From assembly GCA_022013685.1 (NCBI GenBank), contig JAKLPV010000114.1:1-56530 (forward strand): a stretch of DNA of 56,530 nucleotides, read 5' to 3'. Every line of letters begins with the position of its first letter. The stretch's first letter is position 1. Shown here piece after piece: positions 34,824 through 44,900 of this stretch. A program made the position numbers and the translations under genes. Below the pieces are notes generated by a model. That model ran no database searches. It was given only the letters and a program-made list of their open reading frames with translations, and had not been told where the DNA came from. Source of the stretch: Anaerolineae bacterium (GTDB lineage: Bacteria > Chloroflexota > Anaerolineae > Anaerolineales > Villigracilaceae).

Positions 34824-35204
34824 ATGGATAACATAGTGCTCTATATCGAAGATAATCCAGACAATATGACCCTGGTCAAACGCGCTCTTGAATCTCGCGG
34901 GTATTGCCTGCTTGAAGCCGTAAACGGGTTGGACGGTGTAATGGTTGCAGAAACTCAGGATGTAAATTTGATTCTGTTGGATATTAATTTGCCCGATATC
35001 GACGGCTATGAAGTCGCCCGGCGCTTGCGCAAGAGCCAAAAACCCAAACTGGTGCATGTTCCCATCATAGCCGTTACCGCAAACGCGCTAAAAGGCGACG
35101 CAGAACGCGCGCTCTCAGCCGGGTGTGACGTTTATATGTCCAAACCGATCAATATCCGCGAACTGTGGGCGCGGGTTGAGGCTTTCCTGCCATCCCCCTT
35201 GTAG
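34824..35204 (+). CDS. Single-domain response regulator (DivK-like)
   Basis: A 126-residue receiver with IEDNPDNMTL, the phosphoacceptor aspartate in LLDINLPDIDGYEVARRLR near residue 53, VTANALKGD and a KPINIREL end. The pattern is that of DivK and of the receivers that follow large hybrid kinases. It starts 2 bases after the PLP-enzyme/receiver fusion and probably receives phosphate from the kinase at 31284. A strong terminator follows immediately, so it ends the transcription unit. Confidence 0.92.
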   Translation: MDNIVLYIEDNPDNMTLVKRALESRGYCLLEAVNGLDGVMVAETQDVNLILLDINLPDIDGYEVARRLRKSQKPKLVHVPIIAVTANALKGDAERALSAGCDVYMSKPINIRELWARVEAFLPSPL

Positions 35205-35216
35205 CACAATCTCATA

Positions 35217-35265
35217 AACAAGCCAAACCAACCTCGCCAGTGTGGCGAGGTTGGTTTGGCTTGTT
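35217..35265 (+). terminator. 22-bp perfect inverted repeat, intrinsic terminator
   Basis: Starting 13 bases after the receiver stop codon, a 22-bp perfect stem (left arm 35217-35238, right arm 35244-35265) surrounds the 5-base loop AGTGT. The trailing sequence has only a few T residues. The stem is unusually long for a bacterial terminator. It could work in both directions. Confidence 0.8.
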
Positions 35266-35367
35266 CTAAAGAATAAGCATAAAATCGTCTATTTTTGCGT
35301 CTATGTTTATCACAGGTATTGTATAACATCTGCAAGGATATGTTCGCAAGTTTTGAGACAGAATACG

Positions 35368-35373
35368 TATAAT
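35368..35373 (+). promoter_or_regulatory. -10 element for the HD-GYP regulator gene
   Basis: A perfect TATAAT lies 24 bases before the ATG at 35398, with no good -35 hexamer at the usual distance. The predicted leader is very short. Confidence 0.4.
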
Positions 35374-35397
35374 AAAGATAGGATTAAGGAGAATTTT

Positions 35398-36471
35398 ATG
35401 AACACTCCAATACACAAACAAACAATTTTAGTTGTTGATGACTCTCCAGAAAATATCGCCATGTTAAGCTCCATTTTGGGAGCCAGTTACACGGTTAAGG
35501 TTGCCCTGAACGGTGAGAAAGCGCTTGAGATTGCATCCAATCCAGATTCTCTGCCTGATCTGATTCTTTTAGATGTGATGATGCCGGGCATGAGCGGCTA
35601 TGATGTCTGCCTACAAATTCGAGGCAACCCGCTAACCTACAATATCCCGGTTATTTTTATTTCGGCGCTCGGTGAAGCCACGGATGAAAGCAAAGGTTTC
35701 GATGTTGGCGGTGTCGATTACATCACCAAACCGGTAGTAGCCGCCACGGTTCGCGCCAGAGTCAAGACTCACCTGGCCCTGTATGATCAAAACCGTTTCC
35801 TGGAAGAAAAAGTTCGCGAACGCACCCGCGAATTAGCCCTAACCCAAGATGTAACCATCGTCGGGTTTGCAACCCTGGCCGAATTCCGCAATGAAGAAAC
35901 CGGTTCGCATATCATGGCGACCCAGCAATATGTCAGCATCCTGGCGCGCTACCTGGCCCCCCATCCCAGGTTTTCATCATTCTTGACCCCTGAAAACATT
36001 GAACTCTTACGCAAATCTGCCCCGCTGCACGATATTGGCAAAATAGCCGTGCCTGATAGCATCCTGATGAAGCCCGGCAAATTGACCCTCGATGAATTTG
36101 AAGAAATCAAAAAACATACTATTTATGGCCGGGATGCGCTTGCCAAGGCCGAACAAGCCCTTGGCAATACCCGTAGTTCGTTCTTGAGTATCGCCAAAGA
36201 AATTGCCTATACCCACCACGAAAAATGGGACGGCAGCGGGTACCCACAGGGTCTGGCTGGCGAAGACATTCCGATCTCAGGACGGCTAATGGCATTGGCC
36301 GACGTTTATGATGCACTGATCAGTAAGCGAGTCTACAAAGGAGCCTTCTCTTACGAAGAAGCTGGCGAGATCATTCGTAGTGAACGCGGTAAACATTTCG
36401 ACTCAGAAATTGTCGATGCGTTTATTGACCTTGAGCAAATCTTTCAGAATATCTCGCAAAATCTCCACTAA
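35398..36471 (+). CDS. Response regulator with HD-GYP domain (RpfG-like cyclic-di-GMP phosphodiesterase)
   Basis: A 357-residue protein: receiver (about 1-125, VVDDSPEN, phosphoacceptor in LLDVMMPGMSG, KPVVAATV), a coiled linker, and an HD-GYP domain (about 150-345). The domain has HDIGKIAVPDSIL, the HTIYGRDAL helix, and HHEKWDGSGYPQGL, the metal and GYP motifs needed for cyclic-di-GMP hydrolysis. The ATG at 35398 follows AAGGAGA by 6 bases; an upstream extension to 35242 would run through the terminator hairpin. It is monocistronic by spacing. The kinase that feeds it is unknown, but several are encoded nearby. Confidence 0.92.
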   Translation: MNTPIHKQTILVVDDSPENIAMLSSILGASYTVKVALNGEKALEIASNPDSLPDLILLDVMMPGMSGYDVCLQIRGNPLTYNIPVIFISALGEATDESKGFDVGGVDYITKPVVAATVRARVKTHLALYDQNRFLEEKVRERTRELALTQDVTIVGFATLAEFRNEETGSHIMATQQYVSILARYLAPHPRFSSFLTPENIELLRKSAPLHDIGKIAVPDSILMKPGKLTLDEFEEIKKHTIYGRDALAKAEQALGNTRSSFLSIAKEIAYTHHEKWDGSGYPQGLAGEDIPISGRLMALADVYDALISKRVYKGAFSYEEAGEIIRSERGKHFDSEIVDAFIDLEQIFQNISQNLH

Positions 36472-36515
36472 CTCTTCAGTGTTTGTTTGAAGTAAAAAAA
36501 ATGAAAAAGAAGCCA

Positions 36516-36554
36516 GTTGCAAGATATGAATGCTGAATATTTAACACTTGCAAC
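36516..36554 (+). repeat. 8-bp inverted repeat upstream of the B12-sensor gene
   Basis: GTTGCAAG (36516-36523) and CTTGCAAC (36547-36554) face each other across 23 AT-rich bases, about 90 bases before the start codon. It could be an operator or a weak hairpin; no cobalamin riboswitch box was recognised. Nothing else is evident in 36472-36642. Confidence 0.35.
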
Positions 36555-36642
36555 AGGAAGGTAAACTTGTGTGTGGCAAAACAAAGAAATGGATTGAAAA
36601 ATCCAACTGCAAGAGCAAATCGTGTCGGGATGGGAGGCTCTC

Positions 36643-37680
36643 ATGCCATCGGGGTTAGCCCAAAGCATCCTTAAAAATCAACAAAAATTGGCTGAGAACA
36701 TCATCGATTTACAGTACGCTCGCCAGCCGGGTGTATGGAAACCTTACGGGCATCCTGGGCGCGAAAAAAGTGTGCGCGATGCAGGCTATCACCTGCTTTA
36801 TCTGGCAGAAGCGCTCGAAACAGAAGACCAGATCCTTTTTATCGAATACCTGGCCTGGGTAAAATCGAAGTTTGCCAGCCTCGATTTTCCAGAGGATGTA
36901 TTGCCCACCAGCCTTGAATGTACCCGCGAAGTGCTGGTCGCAAACTTGCCTATCGAGCTTCATACCCCGGTACTGGAAATGGTCGAGATCGGCAGGCTGA
37001 GCCTGTCTGAAGTTCGCGAAGCTTCAACCTCTTTTCTTGAAGAAGACAACTTGTTGGCGCGCCAATTTCTTGAATTTCTGCTGCAGGGCAATCGCCAGGC
37101 TGCCAGTAAATTTATTTTAGATGCAGTCAGCCAAGGGACATCTGTAAAAGATGTATACCTGAACATCTTCCAGAATACGCAGCGCGAGGTGGGGCTGCTG
37201 TGGCAAACCAACCAAATCAGTGTAGCGCAGGAACATTTTTGCTCTGCCGCCACCCAAATGGTCATGTCGCAACTCTATCCCTTTATATTCAACGGAGAAC
37301 GCAAAAACCGCCGCCTGGTGATGGCTTGCGTGGGCGGGGAACTGCACGAGATTGGGGCACGCATGGTGGCAGACTTCTTCGAGATGGAAGGCTGGGATAC
37401 CTACTTCCTGGGGGCCAACACACCACCAGAGAGCATTCTGCAAACCGTAATCGAGCGTGAAGCCAATGTTCTGGGATTATCTACCACAATGACCTTTCAC
37501 GTCAACAAAGTGCGAGGCATTATCGAAGATTTACGCGCTGACGGAAATACAAGCACACGAGTACTGGTCGGAGGATACCCCTTCAACCTTTCTCCCGGCT
37601 TATGGGAGAAAATCGGTGCTGACGGCTATGCCCACGACGCCCGGGCAGCCATACGCGAAGCGGAAAGGCTTCTGGCGTGA
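36643..37680 (+). CDS. B12-binding sensor protein with CarH-type W-x9-EH motif, no DNA-binding domain
   Basis: About 345 residues. The N-terminal half is helical and unassigned. The C-terminal half is a methionine-synthase-type cobalamin module: a four-helix B12-binding-2 domain with W187-x9-E197-H198, and a Rossmann B12-binding domain with H235 in GGELHEIGARM (ExHxxG, lower-axial histidine), GANTPPE and a late GGYPF. The W-x9-EH motif marks the CarH/LitR photoreceptor class. CarH's adjacent histidine (W131-H132), which ligates cobalt after light, is replaced here by Q188. The ATG at 36643 with GGGAGG 5 bases upstream is preferred to the GTG at 36622. The stop overlaps the start of a histidine kinase, so light or cobalamin sensing through that kinase is likely. 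Confidence 0.85.
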   Translation: MPSGLAQSILKNQQKLAENIIDLQYARQPGVWKPYGHPGREKSVRDAGYHLLYLAEALETEDQILFIEYLAWVKSKFASLDFPEDVLPTSLECTREVLVANLPIELHTPVLEMVEIGRLSLSEVREASTSFLEEDNLLARQFLEFLLQGNRQAASKFILDAVSQGTSVKDVYLNIFQNTQREVGLLWQTNQISVAQEHFCSAATQMVMSQLYPFIFNGERKNRRLVMACVGGELHEIGARMVADFFEMEGWDTYFLGANTPPESILQTVIEREANVLGLSTTMTFHVNKVRGIIEDLRADGNTSTRVLVGGYPFNLSPGLWEKIGADGYAHDARAAIREAERLLA

Positions 37681-38855
37681 AGCAGATACACGGAGTCGTG
37701 CTCAAATGCAACTCGATCGGGGCCATTATCGAGGTGATAAGCGATTCGTTTGGGCTGGTTGATTTTTTTACCCCCGGTATGCTTTTTACCCGCCTTGCGG
37801 CGCGCAGCGAGATAAAAAAAGCGCTCTCGTTTCTCGAAGAAATTCGCAACCAGGGTACAGCCTTTGGCTGGGAACTCAACCTCATTCTTGATAAAGAAAT
37901 CAAAACCCTGCATTTTATCGGCATAAAAAACGGTGCGGATCTACTGATCGCAGGTGCTGAAAACAGTGGATTGTTGTTGGTGTTGTATGAAGAAATGATG
38001 AAAATCAACAACGAACAAACCAATGCCCTGCGCGCTGCAATCAAAGACAAAAATTTTGATCGTGGCCTGTTCGATGAAATCAGCCGCCTGAACAACGAGC
38101 TGATGGCAATACAACGTGAGTTAGCCAAGAAAAACGCCGAATTGGAACACCTCAATCAAGAGAAAAACCGCTTTCTGGGCATGGCCGCCCACGACTTGCG
38201 CAACCCCTTGCACAACATTCTTTTGGCCAGCGAATTTCTGAGCGAGGAAAACCCGGCCTGCCCGGCCAGTCAATATCAGGAGTTTTTGGAAGTTATTCGC
38301 ACTTCGAGCCAATTTATGGTCAATATGGTTGATGATCTACTGGATGTCGCCAAAATCGAAGCGGGAAAGTTGAATCTGGATTATGCCCCTGAAGATTTGC
38401 CCAATCTCGTGCAAAAAAACCTGTCCCGTAACCGGGCCCTGGCCGCAAAAAAAGGAATCACGCTCACCCTGGAAGCCGCTCCGTTACCCATTGTCGTGGT
38501 TGATGCGGGCAAAGTGGAGCAAGTGCTCAATAATTTGGTGGGGAATGCAATTAAATTCTCTCCCAGCGGCAGCACAATCGAAGTGAGGTTGGAGCATGAA
38601 TCGGAGAGCTTCCGATTAAGCGTCAAGGACGAAGGGCCGGGAATATCCGCCCAGGTGCAAGCCAATTTATTTAAAGCTTTCCAGCCTGGCCGGGCCGGCA
38701 CACATGGTGAAAAAAGCAGCGGTTTGGGACTGGTGATTGTCAAACGAATTGTGGAAGGCCACGGCGGCAGGCTTTGGCTCGAGAGCGTTGAAGGCAAAGG
38801 CACAACCTTTTTTGCCTCGATGCCGTTTTTGCCACCCCCTGCTGAAAGCGGATGA
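37677..38855 (+). CDS. Soluble histidine kinase coupled to the B12 sensor
   Basis: A 392-residue kinase. The GTG start at 37677 overlaps the TGA of the B12-sensor gene (GTGA), giving translational coupling. Residues 1-110 look PAS-like (SFGLVDFFTPGMLFTRLAA), followed by a coiled coil, a HisKA domain with H172 in GMAAHDLRNPLHNIL, and an ATPase domain with NNLVGNAIKFSPSG, DEGPGISAQ and SGLGLVIVKRIVEGHGG. There is no membrane segment or receiver. AAHDLRNPL is typical of HisKA subfamilies in hybrid and photoreceptor kinases. Its output could be the giant hybrid kinase's receivers or the HD-GYP regulator. Confidence 0.9.
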   Translation: MKQIHGVVLKCNSIGAIIEVISDSFGLVDFFTPGMLFTRLAARSEIKKALSFLEEIRNQGTAFGWELNLILDKEIKTLHFIGIKNGADLLIAGAENSGLLLVLYEEMMKINNEQTNALRAAIKDKNFDRGLFDEISRLNNELMAIQRELAKKNAELEHLNQEKNRFLGMAAHDLRNPLHNILLASEFLSEENPACPASQYQEFLEVIRTSSQFMVNMVDDLLDVAKIEAGKLNLDYAPEDLPNLVQKNLSRNRALAAKKGITLTLEAAPLPIVVVDAGKVEQVLNNLVGNAIKFSPSGSTIEVRLEHESESFRLSVKDEGPGISAQVQANLFKAFQPGRAGTHGEKSSGLGLVIVKRIVEGHGGRLWLESVEGKGTTFFASMPFLPPPAESG

Positions 38856-38960
38856 ATGAAAAATTATCGATTTGAATCGTTTATCGCCGGGGGATCCATC
38901 CATTCAAAAAAATGGCAACGAAAGCCTGCCTAGCTGCGCAACAACAGACAGTGAGTAACA

Positions 38961-41900
38961 ATGAAACAAAACGCAAAAATATTAATTGTCGACGACGATA
39001 ATCTGATTCGCATGACCACCCGGCGGGCTTTGGAACCCGAAGGGTACCAGGTTTTCGAAGCCAGCAATGGTGCAGAGGCCCTGGAAATGGCGCGCTTGCA
39101 CCAGCCGGATTTGATTCTGCTGGATTTTAATATGCCTGTGCTGGATGGATTGGAGACCTGTCGGCAAATAAAAGCCGACCCCCAATTGGCTTCCATTTTT
39201 GTGGTCATTGTTTCCGGCTTGCGCGTTGACAGTGACAGCCAAATAACTGGCCTGGAAAGCGGCGCAGACGGTTACCTGATTCGCCCGATTCCCAATCGCG
39301 AGCTTTTGGCGCGGGTGCAATCCATGCTCAGGATTAAGGCCGCCGAGGCTGCTGTCCGTGAAAAAGATCGCCAGATGCGCGAGTTAATTACAAACAATCT
39401 GGACGGCATGTTGGTGGTCGACCAAGCTGGAAAGGCTCTGTTTGCCAACCCGGCGGCCTGTGAGTTTTTTGGCTATTCCACCCAGAGCATCATCGGCCAG
39501 GAAATTGACCTGCCCCTGGCGGCGCAAGACTACACTGAAGTCGAAATCCCATCTCCCGATGGCGTTTTACGCAGCCTAGAAATGCGTGCGCGCCAAACCA
39601 CGTGGATGGAGCAGCCTGCCTGGCTGATCTCCCTGCGCGATGTCAGTTGGCGCAAGGCAATGCAGGCCAAACTCGATGAACTTCGCAACTTCAACACAGA
39701 GGTTGTGCAAACGATGGGAGAAGGCATCGCGTTAGATGACCTGGATGGCATCTTCACCTTTATCAATCCCGCCGGAGCAGAAATGCTTGGCTACGCGCCA
39801 GAAGAGCTGGTCGGCAAACATTTCAGTGAAATCATATCGCCCGACCAAAAACAAATTGCCGAGCAGGTTGACCGCCAGAGGAAACTTGGTCTTTCCAGCC
39901 GCTACGAAATGACCATGCGCCGCAAGGACGGTTCTTTCGTTCCCGTTCAGGTAAGCGGAAGCCCGCGTTACGAGAGCGGAAAATATAATGGCACAATAGC
40001 TGTTTTTTCTGACATCACTCAAGTTAAAAAAACTCAGGAATCTTTGCGCCAGAGCGAAAACCTTTATCGGGGAATCTACGAACGCCTGCCGGTTGGCTAT
40101 CAATCTCTCGACCACAAATGCAAAATTATCAACGTGAACTCAGCCTGGCTGGAGATGCTCGGGTATAGCCGGGCAGAAGTCATCGGAAGGCCCTTTTTTG
40201 ATTTCCTGCCAGAATGTGACCGGCCAGCTTTTCAAAATCGATTTGCCAATCTCTTCAAAAGCGGCGAAGAAACCCATCAAGAAGAGTTCGAACTCATCCA
40301 CAAAGATGGTTCTCTGCGGATCGTCGAATTCAGCGGCTGTGTCAGCCTGGATGAATACTCCAAAACCAAACACAGCCATTGCGTTTTGAACGACGTAACC
40401 GAACATAAGCGCATGCAAAAAGCCATCTTTCTGATGTCGGATACCCAGGCCCAAATTGCCAAACTTGACCATGTGGAACAAATTTTACAGTTGGTGGGAG
40501 AGAAGATTCAAGCCCTGATCGGTGACGGCCAAACGGTGATCAGCATGCTCGATGAATCTTTGCAAGCCATGCGGGTGGTTGGGATGCACGGTTTCGGGCC
40601 GGAATATGAAAAGCTGACCCAAACCCTAAAATTAGACCCTTCCAAAATCACATACCCTCTCAAAGACATGACCGAGGAAGAATTGAAACTCTTCAGGAGC
40701 GGCAAACTTGAACTGTTCGAGGGCGGTCTTTACAACCTCCTCAGCCGCAAAGTACCTAAAAAAATCTGTCAACTCTTCGAAAAGCAATTCAAAGTTTCAG
40801 CGATTTACAGCGCTGGTTTTGTTTGGGATAACATAGATTTTGGCGGCGTGTTCATCTTTGCCCGCCGCGATCTGACCCTTTACCAGGAGATGATCGAAAC
40901 CATCGTCAACCAGGCCGCCATCTCCATTCAGCGTATTCGCGGTGAAGAATCTTTACAAGAATCAAATGAATATCGGCAAAAAATCTTTTCTTCGTTGCAG
41001 GACGGTTTGGTAGTAATTGACACAAACAGCGCCCATGTCGAAGTCAATCAATCCTTCTATGATATGACCGGTTTTTCGCCAGAAGAATTGATCGGGGTTG
41101 GCATACCACACCCGTATTGGCCGCCCGAAGAACTGGAAAACATTCAAAAAGCGTTCAGGCAAACGCTCAACAATTCGATGGGAGATTTCGAACTGGTTTT
41201 CATGCGCAAAGACGGCGAGCGTTTCCCGGTCATTGTCAGTCCATCCTCTATTACAAACAAGAATGGAACGATTGTCCACTACGCTGCAACCGTCAAAGAT
41301 ATCAGTGAACGCAAAAAAAACGAAGAACAGGTTCGAAACGCGGAAAAACGCTACAAGGCCCTGATTGAAAATGCACCCGATGGCGTAGTATTGATCGATT
41401 TAGAAGGAAATTTCAAATACGCCAGCCCATCGGCCCTGAAAATATTTGGTTATGCTGAAGCGGATGGTTTTTCAAATTTTTCCCCCGAAAACCTGACACA
41501 TCCCGAAGACCTTCCCGCAGTACACGCGCTGCTGGAAGAGATACTCAGGGAGCCATTCAAGACGCCAACCATTGAGTATCGTTTTCGAAACCAGAATGGC
41601 TCATGGCGTTGGATCGAAAGCACATTTAGCAATTTACTGGAAGAACCAAGTCTGGAAGCGATTGTAATAAATTTCAGAGACGTCAGTGAGCGAAAGGAAG
41701 CCAACAAGCAGCTTCAAGATAAAGACGAGCTGTTGCGTCTCACCGCTAGAATGGCAAAAATTGGCGGATGGGAGTTTGATCCAGATACCCTGGAAGGTAC
41801 CTGGACCGATGAAGTAGCCCACATCCACGACCTCGATCCGCGCGACCCAACCAGCGTGCAATTTGGCCTAAGCTTTTATCTGCCCGACTCGCGCCAAAAA

Positions 41901-44900
41901 ATCGAACTGGCAATTCAAAAAGCCATTCAAGAAGCCAGGCCCTACGATATCGAATTGCAAATGGTGACCCAAAAAGGCGCTCAAAAATGGGTGCGGACAA
42001 TGGGCTTGCCAATTGTTAAAGATGGAAAAGTAGTCAAAGTTCAAGGGATTTTTCAAGATATTAGCGAGAACAAAAAAGTTGAAGATGCCTTGCAGCGCCA
42101 GAACAAATACCTGGCCGCCCTGCAGGAAACCACGCTGGGGCTGCTGAAACAACTGGATCTAAACCTCCTGCTTGAAAGTATTGTCCAGCACGCCAGCCAG
42201 CTCATGAATACTTCTTCAGGTTATCTGGAATTGATAAATCCGCAGACAGGTGAATTGGAGCCATTGGTCGCAATAGGCAAACTGGGAGGAGTTTTCACCC
42301 GTGTAATAAAACCGGGCGAAGGCGTATCAGGCATTGTATGGCAAACCGGAGAACCGTATCAGGTCGATGATTATGATCAATGGCCCGGCCATATCGCGGA
42401 TTATTCACCCGGCCTCTTGCACCACGTGGTGGGCGTACCGCTTTTATCGAACATGCAAGTGATCGGTGTCTTGGGCCTGTCGTATGGCAAAGAGACAAAC
42501 AAAAACTTTAGCACAGAAGATATCAAGATTCTCGAGCAATTTGCTAACCTGGCCGCGATTGGCATCGAAAATGCGCGCTTGTATTCCGCGGCGCAATCAG
42601 AAATCGAAGATCGAAAACAAGCCGAAACAAAACTAATAGAAAGCGAAACACGCCTGCGTCTGGCGCTTTCTGCCGCCAACCAGGGACTGTACGACCTGAA
42701 CATTCAAACCGGAGACGCAATTGTCAATGCTGAATATGCGCGTATGCTGGGTTATGAACCGGGTAAATTTCGCGAAACCAATTCCGCCTGGATGGAACGC
42801 CTGCACCCAGATGATCGGGAGCGGGTTGAGGCAACCTACCGGGATTATGTTTCCGGAAAAAGCCCTGAATATCGGCTCGATTTTCGTCAGCGCACCCAAG
42901 CTGGCGGGTGGAAGTGGATTTTATCCATCGGCAAAGCGGTCGAATGGGACGCTGCCGGAAAACCCCTGCGCATGCTGGGCATCCACACAGATATTACTGA
43001 AAGCAAGCAAAATCTGCAAAGGGCGGAAACCCTTTTGGCCCGCCAAAATTCACTGTATCGGTTGGGGTTGCGCCTGGGAAGCACCCTCAATCTGGATGAA
43101 ATTTGCCTGATTGCCTATCAAGAAATTCAAAACTTTGTCGCCAACTCCAATTTTGGCATCACGCTGTATAACGAGCATGACCAAACAATAACACCCATGT
43201 TCATCATGGCAGATGGCCAGAAAATAGATGTCAGCAACCTGCCAGTTGCCCCACTCGAAGGACAGACCGGCCCAAATAGCCGCGCCATTATCAACAAAAA
43301 AGCGGATATTGTTGCAGACCTGCGAGCCGATGCAGCAAAAATAAAAACGCTTGTCAATATCGAGACACATGACAAACGCTTGGCGCGCTCCATGCTAACC
43401 GTACCCATGCTCATCAACGAGAAATCGCTGGGTACGGTGCAAATGCAGCACTACGAAATTGGCATCTATACTGATGAAGACGCTCAAATTTTAAGCAGTG
43501 TCGCCAATTTGCTTGCGCTTGCCATTCAAAACGCGCGTTTATATTCGGACGCCCAGCGTGAAATCACGGAGCGCAAACAAGCCGAAAGCGCCCTGCAAGA
43601 AACCAGCGAATACTTGCAAGCCATATTGGACTCTGCCGCAGATGCCATTTTTGTGGACGATGCCGACAGCGGTCAAACCATCGATGTTAACCGACGTATG
43701 CGTGAGATGTACGGCTATACTCACGAGGAAGCCTTGAAGCTAACCATAGGAGCATTGAGCCAGGGCGAGCCGCCCTACTCGCAAGCTGAGGCTGATGAAT
43801 GGCTTCGCAAGGCGCGTGAAATTGGGCCGCAGACTTTTGAATGGCTGGCAAAACACAAGGAGGGCTACACCTTCTGGGTCGAAGTCTCCGTCAAATTCGC
43901 CATCATCGGCGGGAAAAACCACTTCGTAGTGCAGGCGCACGATATCACCAATCGCAAGCAAGACGAAGAGGCCCTGAGCGCCAGTGAACAACGCTACCAA
44001 ACCCTGGCAAATGTCTCACCGGTTGGTATTTTCCGCTCTAATGCAAGCGGAGAAACAATTTATGTCAACCCACGTTGGTGCGAAATTTCGGGCCAGCCAG
44101 CCGAAAAAGCCATGGGACACGGTTGGCTTGATGCAGTTGACCCCGGCCAACGCGCACAATTAGCCAAAGGTTGGCAGGATGTTGTTAAAAACCAGGCCGT
44201 TTCCAATTCTGAGTATCGCTTTTTACGCCCTGACGGCAGCACAAGCTGGGTCATAGGGCAAGCCGTTCCTGAATTTAATATTGCCGGGGAATTCATCGGC
44301 CACGCCGGGACTGTTACCGACATCACCGATCGTAAAAAAGCCGAGGGTCAATTGCAGCGCCGCGCCAGCGAAATGGCGCTGATCAATGATATCAGCCAGA
44401 AAATTGCAGCGGTCCTGGACTTACAGAGCGTTCTTGATCTAACCGCCCGCCTTGTTCACCAATCCTTTGACTATTATCATGTCGCCTTATTCATTCTGGA
44501 CGACAAACAAAAATTACTACTCATGAAAGCCCGCGCCGGGCAGTTTAGCCATATCTTCAAACCAGATCACAGTGTCCCGCTGGGGGATGGGGTCGTTGGA
44601 TGGGTTGGGTTGAACGGCCAAAAAATCCTGGCAAATAATGTTCACAGTGAACCGCGTTATAACAATTATTATCCCGGCCTTTTAGGTACCCAATCTGAAC
44701 TCAGTTTGCCAATTAAAATTGGCGAACAAATCTTGGGCGTACTGGATGTCCAAAGCCCATTGCAAAACGCCTTTTCATCAGATGACCTGAAAGTGCTGGA
44801 AACCCTGGCAGACCAGGTGGCGATTGCCTTGGAAAACGCGCGTCTATACGAAGCAATTCAAGAAGAACTCGAAAGGCGCTACCAGACAGAAGAAGAACTG

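Noticed and set aside
35242..35397. N-terminal extension of the HD-GYP regulator
   Set aside because: It would start inside the 22-bp terminator stem and add a sequence unlike any receiver. The ATG at 35398 has a strong ribosome site.
36472..36642. Possible cobalamin riboswitch before the B12-sensor gene
   Set aside because: No B12-box-like conserved segment was seen and the region is short and AT-rich. Only an 8-bp inverted repeat is present.
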